From: Scomber scombrus
Taxonomy: Eukaryota; Chordata; Actinopteri; Scombriformes; Scombridae
Reading direction: 5' to 3'
Length of the DNA: 64,000 nucleotides
Assembly: GCF_963691925.1 (NCBI RefSeq)
Contig: NC_084974.1
Location: forward strand, 12,011,080 to 12,075,079
In this document: positions 37,855 through 52,000 of the stretch, in pieces
Layout of the letters: each line of letters starts with the position of its first letter
Numbering within the stretch: the first letter of the stretch is position 1
Made by a program: the position numbers and the translations under genes
The notes under the pieces: generated by a model
Told to the model about the DNA's origin: nothing
Seen by the model: the letters and a program-made list of their open reading frames with translations, nothing else
Databases searched by the model: none

Positions 37855-40800
37855 CAGTATATATTCGTGTTTACTTAACAAGTGCATTAGATCTATGTTT
37901 GTGTGTGTCTCAAAGTCGAAGCTGTGTGCTTGTTTTAAGGTTTTGTATCGTACTCAACAAATGATCAAATAACACTGAAGGGTTATGAGGTTCATCTGCA
38001 AGACATCTGTGTATTTGGACAGAGTGAGCTGAGTGGAACTATAGTCTGTTCTGTTAATAATGCCAAAATTAGGTCCAACTATAGATCATGAGCAAGTTTT
38101 TGCGGGTGTTTTTTGAGGGGGAAGGCAATAAAACTCAAAACACTGTTAAGGATTATATCCGAAAGGGAAAAATAGGATCAACATACCACACCAATACCAA
38201 CCAAATATTTTTTCTGCAGAGCCTGATTTGGCACACAGCTGTTGTTTGCCTACTGTATAACACTGCTTTAAAAGGTTCAAACTTTCTTCTTGATGAATTC
38301 ACCCTATAGTACCTTTTTATATCATAATTTTAAAATTGCACTGAAGTTGGAGAATCAGTTTCTATCCATTTCTAATTCCCACCAGAATTAATCATTTGTT
38401 TAACATTAAATAAAATATAACAATAATTATCACATGATTAAAAAAAAATCTAAATTACATTGATTATTTAATTAACTGACCATGTCCATAATTTTTCTAC
38501 AACCATCGCAAATTGGTTTTGAGTTATTTGAACTTTATTTGACCCTTCATTTGAATAATTTACATTTAAATGAAAAACTTTCTGCATACATAAAAGTATG
38601 AATGATCTGTCAGTTACAGTGAAAAATAACAGACAATCCATGGAAATATTATTACTCTGCGTTTTCTATGGCAAAACAGTGGCAAACTTTTTATTTGATT
38701 TGATGGGATGTGGTTAAAATGTTTAAAAAAGGGATTTTATTTAGCTGATACTGTTTGCCCATGAGGTGAAGTAATGAAATCCTTTTGCAGGAATCATTAT
38801 CGGTGGATTTATTTTGAGCTACATGTATCTATGTGCTGTATGTACACACAAGTGTGAATGGAAAATGAAAATATTAGGCTCATGTGCAAGATGAGCCATA
38901 AACGGATTAAGACTGATTCTGTTTTTGGAGTATCACTATATTCTCCCTCCGCCTGTCTACTCACTGGAAAGCTCCCTCATGCAGGCAACTCTCATCCCAT
39001 GCAAGCATTGATGTCATAAGTGGCCCCATTTCTCTGTCTCCTATTGGTCTATCCAGTATGACACTGCTCTCCTCTTTGTCATACAGTTAACAAAGTCACG
39101 TCACTGTGGTCTGATCTCTCTCCCTCTCTGTCTCTCCAACACCTTCCATCATCTATTTTTTTTACTTTTTTGTCATTTATTTTTGCCGTGCTTCCCTGCT
39201 GCTGCAGAAAAGGAAACACCCACCGAGCCATTTGCTGATTGGCTCAGTCAAAAACAACCAGTGATGCGTGTAGATGTCAGAAACAGGAATAGACCTATGT
39301 CTTTGTCTGTAGACAGTATTTATAACACAGTTACCATCAGAAAGGAGACTCCACAGTGTGCACAGGTAGTAATTACTGCATACATCATATCTCTAAATCT
39401 GAGTGGGTGTCATTATGAGTAGATATTCATTAAGATACATTCTTCCTTATCAATTTTGCATGTATGATTCTTGATCTTTAACCACCTGATCTTCCATAAA
39501 AACCTGTTTTTCCTTTATACATTTGATAAAAAAACATATTAAAACATGGATGAGACATTATCCAGTGATTACATTCAAAATTTTAAAAACTGAGAGCATC
39601 CACACTGTGGATTAAAGCTCCCAAAATGTTATTGGACTGAATTTTCCTGCACCTGGCCCAAATACCAGATAAAATGTGCACATTGTCACCTTTCATTCCA
39701 CGTTTCATTCTTTGGGCTCTGTGCATCATTCAATTTGAAATAAAGTAATGATTAAATTTAAGTCTCAGCATTAAATTGAATAGGATGGCGCTATAGCCCA
39801 AAGTTAAAAATATTCTACCTCATCACCCTGAAAAGATCTTTGGCTGCTTTGGTTGTATGTTTAGGAGAGTGGTCCTGCTGAAATGTTATTAATGAGTTTT
39901 TATGCATTTGGCTAAATCTGAGCTCACAGAATGTTCTGTATCCATCCTGTTGTGTCCATCAATGGTGAAATTAATACATGAAGGCATGCCAGTTCTATTA
40001 TATTCTTGCAATCAGAAATTAAGTCAGTGGACATTTTGAGAAACCAGCCAATCATTGATTCATTCATGTGCTTCTTTTAAACATTTACTATAGAAGTTCA
40101 GCCCTAAGGAGTCACCAGACCAGGGCTAGTTCATTCAGTTCAGCAAGATGACACATGTATAGACATTCTTAATAAGACATAAACTGTATCTGTTTTTCAT
40201 TTGAAATGGACAAGACAAAATCATTTTGACTACTGAATGGGGCAGAGTGGTAGCTGCCGGTTTGTCCATTTGACTTCGGGAACTTCAGTTGAGTTTTCCC
40301 CTGTGTCTGAAGAAAGCCCAATCATCCAGTTGAAAACCAGCTAATAGCAGGCCTGCAGGCAAAAACATATTGATCACGTCGTTCAGACTGTGTGTGACAA
40401 TGTGAGATGTGTTTCCAAGAAACACAGGGCCCCTTGATAAAAGTGGAGTCATGCTTGGATGCCACAGGACATCTTAACATCACTGCCAACCAAATGCAAA
40501 GCCTTGTTGTTGATCACAGTCTATCTGTAAGTGTTTTTTTTTTGTCAGTAGTGTTGTATACTATGCAGGATGGTTCAGAAAATATTTCACCATGCGATGG
40601 TTTGGAAGGTTATAATTTCATCCGTCCATATTATCCTGTGATGCATATTCAGAATTCAGATCATATGGTCTGAGTCAGTGTCCTATTTCTTTTCAGACAG
40701 GAAGGACCACATTATTTTGCTTCAGTGGATTTTCACATGATTTACCACTGATATTGAGCGGGTGTGGGGGTGCTGGTGAATTTGCGTGTGTGAATGTTGG

Positions 40801-43163
40801 AACTTACACGAGAGGTGCATTGCATGTGGGTCTGTTTTAGCAGTCATGCATATGTGATTAAATGTTTGCATGGCACAAGATGATGACACGCATGAGGGAG
40901 CACTAGCCCACAAACTGTAGCATATTTATTCAAATTAAGGATGGTGATTTTCAGTTTTTACACAAATCGAGTAATCTCATTACTCAAATTGTATAGATAA
41001 TTAGCTAAATTTAGAGTGCTCTCTTTTCTGGGTGGCACCACAAATGCATGTACACATAAACAGAAGTTACAGTATGTGAATAGTGCTCTTACAGAAGTTA
41101 TTTTTGGCCTACTTTGATAAAGCTCTGCATCAGCATCCTAACAAAGATCGCCTGTAAATGAACAGAAAGCTGCTTGGTTTCTTTTTAACTCAGTGACCCT
41201 CAACATGGAGTTCATCCATATGAAATGATTCTCATTTTTGGGTAAATCAAAATATGGAAGTAGAATAAGAGGAAATAAAGAGAAAAGAGAACATGGTGTG
41301 AGGCTTACAATAAGAGGAATAAATAACAAGAATTAACTTCTTCATGCAGAGGCAAGCTTTCTCACATCATGTTGTTCTTTGCTGTCTTAATTTGTTTATT
41401 TTCAAGCTAACCTTCATTTGCTGCCTCAGCAACAGTAATGAGCTGCCCCAAGGCTGCTCACTGTCGGGGAGGAAAGAGATAATGTTTCCCCCTAATGGCA
41501 AAGCAGAAAAGCAAATATTTTCAGTCTGATATAAACAATTTGACCAATGAGTCAGTCATTAACATGTATAGTATTAACATATTGCTTATTCTGCCTTTAC
41601 TCAATTCCAAAAAAAACCCAAATCTCAGAGTTGCATACAAAAAAAAAAGTATTCAAAAATATTATTAAACCTAGAAACCTAGAAAGCAAATAAATATATT
41701 TCATCTTTCATCTGCTTCTAAATCTTTCTGTTTGAAACCTTTATATCTATAATGCTGACACTCAAACAGCCACCCAGGCGTGCAGTGACACTTTCCTCTG
41801 TCAGAGTACATCTAACCTAAGAAAATGCCAGTGTATTGTTCTTTCTATTCTCAAGCACCATAATACAGTACCAATACACCTAATGACCAATTACAGCTTT
41901 GATTCCTTCATGGCTCATCTCATCTAACAGGAATATATAATAAAACTCTGAGAAGGTGCCAGTCTCTACATCTATTATATTTGTTTGGTTTCATTTTTTT
42001 CCATAAAAATGTAATACTCACAGTTAAACTGCAACTTTTTTTTAATGAAAACAGTATGCCTGATTTTTTACTATTTATTTGCATGTGTACAATGAAATTT
42101 CACTTAACACTTCATTTTCATCATTATTTTAAAAATCCAGAGACTCTGTGATGCTGTGACAATATTTAGCCACTAGATGATGCTACAGGACAAAATACAG
42201 TCAGTGAACCATCTGAACTCCATCAACAGGAAGGAAACCATACAGTGTGCTAAATAGTATTAATTCCCATTATTCAAGCGCTACTATTGTTTTTATGTTT
42301 TAAAAGTATACCATATATCATCTGGCAACCATAATATATCACACTAATGTTATGTACATCCTCCACAGCATGTCTACAATACTGTATCTATTAAATTTTA
42401 ATGCTCTTGACGTTTTTTCATTGAATCATTCAGAGCAGTTACAAGAGATTGTCTATGTGTGTAAACTCAGTCCCTTCATGATTGATGCAACAATGCATGA
42501 TCCCAGCCAACACTTTTAAAACAAGACATCAACAGCCCCCAGCTGAAGTGAAGTTTTTTAGTGACAAATATAAGCTATATGCAGTATTTCCCTCAAAATA
42601 GTTAAAGAACAGTCAGTATAGATGCACAATTACTGTCATGCTGTATTTGATTGTTGTGTTCCTCCAGTTAAAAGAGTTTAATATTGTCCATTTTCATCTG
42701 AAACCAGTCATTTTTGAGAGTATCTACTTGATTTCTTAGGACAAAGAATATGTTGTTGTTTATTTGCTGTGTGTGACATGTGGCTATTTGCATTCTTGTG
42801 ATGCTCACACTTAACTATATACTTTATGTTTAACTTATCCTGCTTCAAGCTTTACACTTATATAATTTAAACCTCTTTCTCACTGACACAACTAAGGAAA
42901 ATTAAATAGATTTTAATGTCTGTGGTCTTGCTCCCTGATAAAAATCGGTGTTTTTGAGTGCTCTCTTTTAGAAGCAAGGCCTTAATCAAACTGTTTCCAT
43001 AGCAACGAATAGGCAATCTTTCCATTTCATACAGTTAACTTCCTCTGTGTTTGTGTGTGTGTGTTTGTGTGTTCAGTGTCCAGATCAATGAGTGCGCTCA
43101 CTCTTCTCCTGTTGTTCACCACACAGCAGTTTCATGTGCCAATCTAATACACACATGTGAAAA

Positions 43164-43164
<1 letters not shown>

Positions 43165-43248
<84 letters not shown>
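43165..43248. repeat. (CA)n microsatellite
   Basis: CA run of about 84 bp, one CACGCA near the end. Confidence 0.97.
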
Positions 43249-43249
<1 letters not shown>

Positions 43250-44199
43250 TACTGAAAAGCAAACGAACAACACAAATACACTGCACACACTTACACTGAT
43301 TGGCTAGAAAGCCGTCATAATTACACAGCAATCTTTATCCACCTTTTATTCATCATAGCCAAGACAGGTGGCAAAGACTGTGTGTCTAATTGCTTGTTTT
43401 GCCGCAGATGGGATTGTCGTCCTCCCTCGAGTCCCTCAGTGCTCCCCACCTGCTCTCACTGCTGCCCAGGGACACTAATGAAGTTACGCCACCCCTCATT
43501 CAGGCTCTTAAAAGCTCCAGAAGCCAGCCTGATGGCAGGCCAAAGTGCTCCCCTCTGCTTTCCCTTTGCCCTCTCTTGTCTCAGTAAACAGCTTTTCATT
43601 TTACATCAGCCAGCAGAGCCACTGCTAACCAAACCTCACCTGTGTCTACTATTCATGGACTAACCACTCTGTCTTTCTGTTCTATTCCTTATAGATCTGT
43701 TATTAGTCGTCTTGCTTTCCCTCTTTCCCTTTAAAACCACACTACAACAGAGGGATTTGAATATAACTCTAAAGTTTAAAATTCTAAGTCAACATTGCTC
43801 ATTTCAATTCAGAATACTTTCACAAATTAAAGTCTGAACGCATATCCAACCACCTCCCTGCAGAAAAGCTGCTCCACAGCCCTGGGATGTTGTTAATGCA
43901 CTGCAGGCACCTCAGACACAGTTAAATGATTATTTTTATTTTTTTTACACTTCTGATGTCCTGGTAACGCTGAATATATTTAATATGGAAATGAGTTTCT
44001 AAAAAAGTGGTGTTGAATTATTACAAGGAACAAGATAAAACATTCATTTAAGCAGCAGTAGCTTGCAGCATTGTCTGGATATATTGTTGTATAATAATAT
44101 AACCCATGTGCCTTAAAATAGTTTAAATTGTTTACATATGGCTTACTGTTACAATAAAGTATTGCTGCTGTCTGCTGAGTTTGCACCTTTTATATTGCA

Positions 44200-44375
44200 T
44201 GTTGCACTTTATTGCCCTGATTGACTATTTCTAGTGTTTTTATGTCTTAACTTGTTTTTAATTTTCTTAAATGTTTGTATGCCTCAGGGAGTGCTATCTA
44301 AATTCATTATATTGTTGTCTGACCCTCAATATAATGACAATAAAGCTACTACTACTACTACTACTACTACTACTA
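44200..44375 (+). mobile_element. Non-LTR retrotransposon-like 3' tail with (ACT)n
   Basis: TTGCACTTTATTGCCC...TCATTATATTGTTGTCTGACC...ATGACAATAAAG followed by (ACT)n (44346-44375) resembles the 3' end and microsatellite tail of fish LINE-type elements. No reverse transcriptase coding is present, so only a 5'-truncated tail remains. Confidence 0.5.
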
Positions 44376-45477
44376 GACATACATGACTAACAATTTCATG
44401 CAATCCGTTTTGATTTTTTCAATGGTGTCGCTTCACTTTTCAGCATCAAAACACACCTCACCAAGATTAGTTTTCACAGTGAGTCTTGCAATAAGCAATT
44501 GTTACATTCCTTAAAGTGTCCATCTAGTGTAGCAAAATCTGCCAAGTGTACACTTCCAGAAGTCCGAGCATACATATTGTTTTCTGTCAGGCAGGATTAA
44601 CTGAATTTGCAATCTCAGTACTGACCATGAGCACGGAATTCAGACCAGATGTCATATGAACATGTTTTATCAGTGCAAATCTCCAGGAAGCATTCTCACC
44701 ATTTCTGAAAATGTTTAACTATGTTATTCTGGAGTATCAAGTTCTATCATGCTTTATTTTACAATGAGCACGTGATAATTATCATAACCAAGCAGAACAA
44801 ACATCCCTCACAGTATGGCTCTATTTTGGCAGCTCCCTGGTCATTCTTGGAAGCATGTATGAGCAAAAAGCAAAGTCATCAAGCACCCTTAGCCTCCAGG
44901 CTGTTGGCAGAACCTGCATCAACAACAGGTGTTACAACTGTTTGATGTAGCACTTACAGTTTAAAGGTTTTGCTGCATGCCTCCAGAGATTTTGCTCTGT
45001 AATTAGTTATCTAACAGCTGATCAGGCACAATTGATAATGCTTGATTTAAAATTGAAAACTACATACAATTGTGAATATATGGCACCAAACTTTTTTGTC
45101 GATTTGACAATCTACCTAGAAAATACTAAATGTCTAAACAATGAGTATAAGGGAGCAGTGAGGGACTGTGACAACACGGTGGACTGTGTTTTAAAGGTAC
45201 ACTATATTATCTGCAGAGACTCTGCCCTTTTCCTGATTTTTTATTTTTCTTATTATTTTGTTGTGTTCAGGACGTTTCTGGGTGTCAACCTCTGTGCAGT
45301 GGGTGAGTAGCCTCCAACTAACAACAATGCACAGAGTTGTTGGGACTTGTAGTGTAACGACCAGGTAACATTTCTGTCTTAGTCTCCCTCCTCTGCTCCG
45401 CTCTGCTCTCTGTTTCTGTATCATGGAATGAAACAGCTGCAGGTCTGTGTGTCTGCTTGATCAAGAGATGGTCTGAG

Positions 45478-45480
<3 letters not shown>

Positions 45481-45573
<93 letters not shown>

Positions 45574-45577
45574 AGAG
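45481..45577. repeat. (CA)n(GA)n microsatellite
   Basis: About 90 bp CA ending in a short GAGAGAG. Confidence 0.97.
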
Positions 45578-45804
45578 CAGAGAAGCCACAGCGAATAGGA
45601 TGAAGCTATGCATTAACACAAAATGTGATAATGTGGCACCTTCCCAAAGGGTTGTGCGGAGTTGTGTGCATGTGTATTTGTACTTTAGAACCTAATCACT
45701 GTGAAACAATCAGAAAATAATGTCTTATTTATCTGATTTACTGGTTTGTTCTCACCAGTGTCACTCCCTCTCTTCATTCACTCTCTAGCTCATTAGACTA
45801 TGCT

Positions 45805-45806
<2 letters not shown>

Positions 45807-45893
<87 letters not shown>
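45807..45893. repeat. (CT)n microsatellite
   Basis: About 87 bp of uninterrupted CT units. Confidence 0.97.
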
Positions 45894-45896
<3 letters not shown>

Positions 45897-47997
45897 TCTA
45901 TCTCTGTGGAGGAGATGCCAACTATGAATGCTATGTGTATACAAACAGTAACCAACAAATCCTGCATATGATGCCTGTCAGTTATATCATATCGCTGCTT
46001 ATATCTTTGGATTTTGAAGAATGTCAAATCAATGATCAAAGTCAACTTTTCTGAGATAGTACATAACATTGCTTTGAAATTAAATTCCAAACTTTCTCAA
46101 TGTTGTTACAAAGATAACAAAATTCACAATCCATGTGGCTCCTCACAATGGCTCGACATAATAACGTTATAAGGAGGGAAGTAGGTTTTTGCCATACTAC
46201 ACCACAGACAGCAGTTAATGGATGTCCATTTAGTGACTCCATTAGTTTTTACAATCTATGTTCCGCACTATACCTATCTATCTTCCTAATTATGGGGCCC
46301 TTATCATGCTGTTCAGAGACACTGCGAGAGAAAGGATGTCTGGGTCATTGCCCTTGGCGAATAGAGCTCTTAGTGAACCATAGCCCCTTTCCAGTTCATT
46401 ACCTTGACCTCTGTGGCACTGAGTAACCGGAGGTTCGATTGAGCATCAATCCAGAGAGACACAGAACTGCTAGCAAAACTGGGGAAATACCTTGTTTTGT
46501 TATATTTTACTGAATGATATGATTTTTTAAAAATGTACAGGAAATTATAAGCCTGTATCATTCTGCTCTCCTTAAATAGATGATACAGTCACTGTTAATC
46601 TAATCTTTGAACAATTCATTCTCGATTAAATCTGGGTCTGCCCCACTGAATGGGTAACAAAGCATGGAATTGATAATCTCTGCTATGTATGCAGGCTTTC
46701 AAGATAACCCAATTACAAAACCAATTTAATATTTACTGAATGTTACAATCTGAAGTTTTTTCTTTGTTGTTAGAAATGGAAAAACACAGTAGCTACAGAT
46801 ATAAAACAATAGAAATGGCCTCATGTACTGTGCTTATTATTGTTGTGTGTTTGCATCGATAGATTTCTCTATATTGTGTTCTCAGTCAATCAGGGAAAGG
46901 TGTGTGAAAGAAACATAATGTAAAACAAGTGTTTACACATACAAAGGAAGAAGTTCTTTGGCTGAATTATTTCCATATGCAGACCTATAGGATCAATAGA
47001 ATAGCAATAAAAGTGTGAGCGTGTGTCCTTGCGCATTACATCTAAAAGCTGCTTTCTGGCAGCAGTCAGAAACACTTTTCTATTCCATCTTTTAGCAGCG
47101 AAAAGTGAGAGTTGCAAATATTTTGGCAAAAAAGTGATTCTTCCACGAAGCCTTTCAGGGTGTGAGGGGATTTGTGTATTTACAGTATTTGTGTCTGTCA
47201 CACAAACACATTCAGCATTAAGATCACACATTGTTGTTAGTATGATAAAAATTATGTTCATTACTTAAGTTTAGAAGGAGATATAGAATGTATAGAATTG
47301 AACACATTCAAATTTAAATGAAGGAATACTCCAAAAATGTTTCTTTTCATTTGATGTTTTAAATGAACACTTAAGTGCACTTAAGTACACTGTAGGTGGA
47401 TAAAATATGTATTGATATTTATCATTATTTTGTGGTTACACTGCTGGACATTTTCAGGAGCACTCAGTCTTACTTTTTTCTAAAAAAAATGTTGCAAATG
47501 TCATTTCAAATGACATGAAACCAACATAAGCACAAAATGTACATATTAACAAACCTGATGCTGCTTTTATCACTGACCGGTATGTTTATTATTATTTATT
47601 CGTGTTTTGTTTTCTTACTTATTGTTTGGTACATGTTTGAAAATAATTGTCAAGTTGTAGGTGAACTTCATATCTGATATTTTACTGTATCTGTTCAGGA
47701 AATGCTGACAAAAGTTGTCTGAATACATATAATTTATAGAGCCCATAATTTACAACCTGCATTTGTTGGGATCTCAGTCGACAGCAGGCCATATAAATGA
47801 ACACCTGTCTTCTCTGCATTGCATCAAAGTGTTTTGGAACATAAGCCCATGAATATGAGTTGTTTAATCAGGTGTCATTGCGGTGGTAATATGTATGTTT
47901 CAGGTGAGTTGGTGTCATTTTCAGGATCCATGACTTTTAATTTGGGTGAATGAATGTTCTCTTTGTCTCTCAGTGTTTCTCTTCTTCACTTTCTCCA

Positions 47998-48117
<120 letters not shown>

Positions 48118-49674
48118 GCTGACTTCATTTTCTATTTTGGGAAAGTTTATCTTTTCTGTCAGCCTGCTCTTTCTCTAAGATATTAGACAGTGCATCAGTC
48201 TGTTGTAGAGGTCCTTTCATGTCATTCATTGAGGACAGTACAGGTATTATAAAAGAGAACTGTACAGAAAAACGTAAGTGAAGTTGTGTCACTTATAAAG
48301 ACGAAATAACACATTCTTTATCTTATAAATGGAAAGCTGAAATCACTAACAATAAAACACACTCTTGCTCAAATCATTACACCCAGTGGGTTTGCACGTG
48401 GTCTGGTATGAAGCAAATGTTTCCTAATAATGGAAAGTTTTAGATGGATATTGCTGTGTAACCGACATTACTGAATCAGTTTATTGACTTCATGATTCCT
48501 CTTTAGTTTTGCAATTGTTACACTTCACAACTACACTTTTTGCATTTACATTTACCCCATAATTGCTGCTTGTTGGGGTTGGGGGATTCTATAAATTTTG
48601 GGTTTAGCGAATAAGATAGAAACAGCAACCTGTATGTTTTTTAAGTTGACATGTACTTGTCTCCTTGAACTGTCTTTACAGGGAGTTGTACAGTCTTGGA
48701 GTTGTTGTTGCTATTTGCCATTCTGTGACAGCTCTTTCACACTGTACATTTCAAATAGCACTTGCTGTACAAGCTCTCTCTGGATGTGGGTGGCAAAGTG
48801 TTTATTTGTCCCAAAATGATAAGAAAATCACAACAAATACTAGCCTTCCAGTAACACAGACCAGGTCCTTCATTTGACTGGCTTATTTTTGCCTCAAGCT
48901 GTTTTTGTTATAATGTTAAACACTGTGAACAGTGACATTTTTCTTCAAATATATGGCACAAGGTCAACTAAAGCAAGACTGTGACTGTGCCTGTTTTGGA
49001 AACATTTGTGCATTTTTATCAGACATACTGACTACATGATTGGATTTGCCATTATTTAAGGGGATTTTTTGACAGTTGTTTATAGCATTTTGCACCTTTA
49101 TTATTCATAACTTTCACTGACTTTCCTGTATATAAACAAGATCAACATGTGGTACTATTTGAGTACTGAATGTTGAAGTCCAAATAAGGCTGCATTGATT
49201 CACTTGTCAGATCAGACCTGCCTCTTGACATTGTAAATGCGAGCAAAGCAAGACACTGTGCTGTTTTTGCCAAATCTTTGACGTGTCATTTTTCCATGCC
49301 AGAATTTCTCAAACTGCATCAAAAGTGGAAGCAGGGTAAATATGTATACATGCACTATGCAGAGATGGTACTTGTTTATCTAAGAAATTGAGGAGGCACA
49401 CTGCATATCATGCACATGAGACAGAATTATCTTAACTTTCTTGTGGTTCTGTTTACATATGAGGATTGCCGTGCATGGTGCTCATATCGTGTCTCTACTT
49501 CTTAGAAATTCTACAATATTTATCCCTCTAGACTGAAATAAACCATCTCATTATCACAACAAGCAGTTAATTCCCACTCTGGTTCACACTGTGGGATCTG
49601 TGTGTGTTTCTGTGCAGCTTATAACAGGCTAAAGTTGGTGCAAAAAGATATAAACAACGTATCCACAGACAGGA

Positions 49675-49861
<187 letters not shown>

Positions 49862-51887
49862 CAAAGGGAGAGACAGAATGTGCATTGTAGAGATCCCAGG
49901 AAAAATGGTTTACCATGGCAGGATGCCAAAAAGGACAGTGTCAACCCTCATGACTGTTGCACTGGGGTCAGTGTATGTTTGTGCTTGTGTGTCTGTATTC
50001 ACAACTACACAATGACTTTTAGACCTTTAGTTGAATGTGAATCCATGTGGGAAAAGCAAATAGACTTTTATGACAGAATTTGTTGGCATGATTATAAAAT
50101 GCAGCAAGCAGAATGCAAACTGGCTCTCTTATAAGTATTATTTGTTAGAAGTGTTTAGCTGTAAAATGAGACAAGACCCTTTGAGAAGTTTGATGTTGGT
50201 TTGCTGTTACTTAACCTTGTCAGTCGCCTGAATCCTCTGAAATGCATAATGTCATTCCCTGCTGTTAGGGGTGTCTCAAGAAGACAGAGTTTGATAACCA
50301 CATGAAGCAATGTGGGATCATGGGAATTGTTGTCTTCATTGTTAACAACCAGATTCTCCCGGTAAGGATTCATTCAGTTTTCATTGTTCAGGAGGTTTTA
50401 ACCTAGAGCTGAATTATCCACAGAGGCCCCTCCCACTCTAAACTACTAATACTGTTGTATTATTGTTGTTATACTGATGTCTGGAGGGGCTGTGAACTGA
50501 GCTACCGCTAACGTTTGCTCAACTTGTTTCTCTGATAACTTCAGATTCAGATGTCCAATTAATAATATCCTTAATATGGTTAAAATATGTAGTAAAAGAC
50601 GAACAAGAGCTAAAAAGTTTATTACAAAAACCGAATAAAAATCCATTTATGACTCATTTATGAGTTTCTGGCGGGTAAGCAAAGCACAGACTTCTTGTGT
50701 GTGTGCACCCTTTGGTGGAGGGAGTATGACAGCACTGACAGGTGACCAAATGAAACAGACCTGATTAAAATTACATATGTCTCTGGGTTTGAACCAAGCC
50801 CCCAGGAAGAGTGTCATGCTTTGAAGCAAATTTGATATAGTGGCCAAACTTTGTAATTACATCATGTGATGCTATTTGACCTAAAAAGACTTTTTTCCTA
50901 TAGACTCACACTTTGAAAGAGACATCTGTAACCAGTGGATTATTTTTTTTCAGCATCACAAGCACCACAAAATGACTTGTTTCACTATCAGGGTTTGATC
51001 TATTCGGAATGATCACGTATCGAATTTCTAGAAGAGATGCGCGATTGAATCATTTTATCCCCATTCAAGTTAGACAGAGAGCTCAATCAGAATTACTTAG
51101 CATGGACATTAGGGGGCCCATAGAGTGTGTACAGTAAATTTGAATCTGGGTATTTCTTAACAGCAGAAAATTGTTTTGTTTTGTTGTTGGCTTTTTGGCT
51201 TCATGGTGCCTCACCTCAGGCGCTGTATCCAGTTCTCTTTATACATCCATAGTTTGAACATGTAAGTACATAACTGAACAAATAACATAGGTCTGTCATT
51301 TTTATAAATTTTAATGTGGACTAGTTATATATTACACATTTAAGATGATATTATGAAGATATTATGCAGACAGACAGCTCAAATCCAAAACGTGTTATTT
51401 TGTTTCAATTTTCATTTCCAAATTCCCAAATAAATTGATATTACAGATACAAAATATTGTATTTCAATCAAGAGAGACAAGGAAGACATTGTTATTATAA
51501 GTCAAGACAAGTCTTTGGCGCTTGAACTCCATGAAGACATCATCCTGGAACGTCTTCGAGATAGATACCCCATGATGTCCAGACACTGGTGAAGGTGATG
51601 CTGATGAGATGATGGGAATGATGCCAATGTAAAGATGAGGCTGATGATCCTGCAGCACATACAGCTGAATAACAGACTACAGCAGAGAGAGTGAGTCATA
51701 TTTAAAAAGACAGCAACTAAATGATAGGTGACAAATAAAGTGTGGCATTGTGCTATTGGATGATGGGAGTGACAGGTGACAACTTCAACTCATTACGCCT
51801 CTTAATCATTGACAACCCAGAATTAAGTGTGCATGCATGAGAGAGTAAACCTGAACACAGAATAGAGAATATAGAATATGTAGCAGT

Positions 51888-52000
51888 GTTACTGATTACA
51901 CCTTTCCTGTAGTAAAAGCAATAACATCACTTTACTCATTACTCAGCAGCAAAAGCAATGCATTACATAACTTGTTACTTTACTTTCTTTACTTAGCCAT
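51888..52000. repeat. Degenerate dispersed repeat rich in GTTACT/ATTACT
   Basis: AGTGTTACTGATTACACC, ACTTTACTCATTACTCAG and AATGCATTACATAACTTG resemble a known type of fish repeat built from alternating GTAATGCATTAC and TTACTCGTTACT motifs. Heavily decayed; ends not defined. Confidence 0.4.

Noticed and set aside
43382..43663. 93-codon frame, ordinary composition, CT-rich region
   Set aside because: No family similarity, no ATG-supported context beyond chance, and the overlapping second frame is equally open.
46425..46455. GGTTCGATTGAGC as a tRNA T-arm
   Set aside because: No matching acceptor, D-arm or anticodon stem around it.
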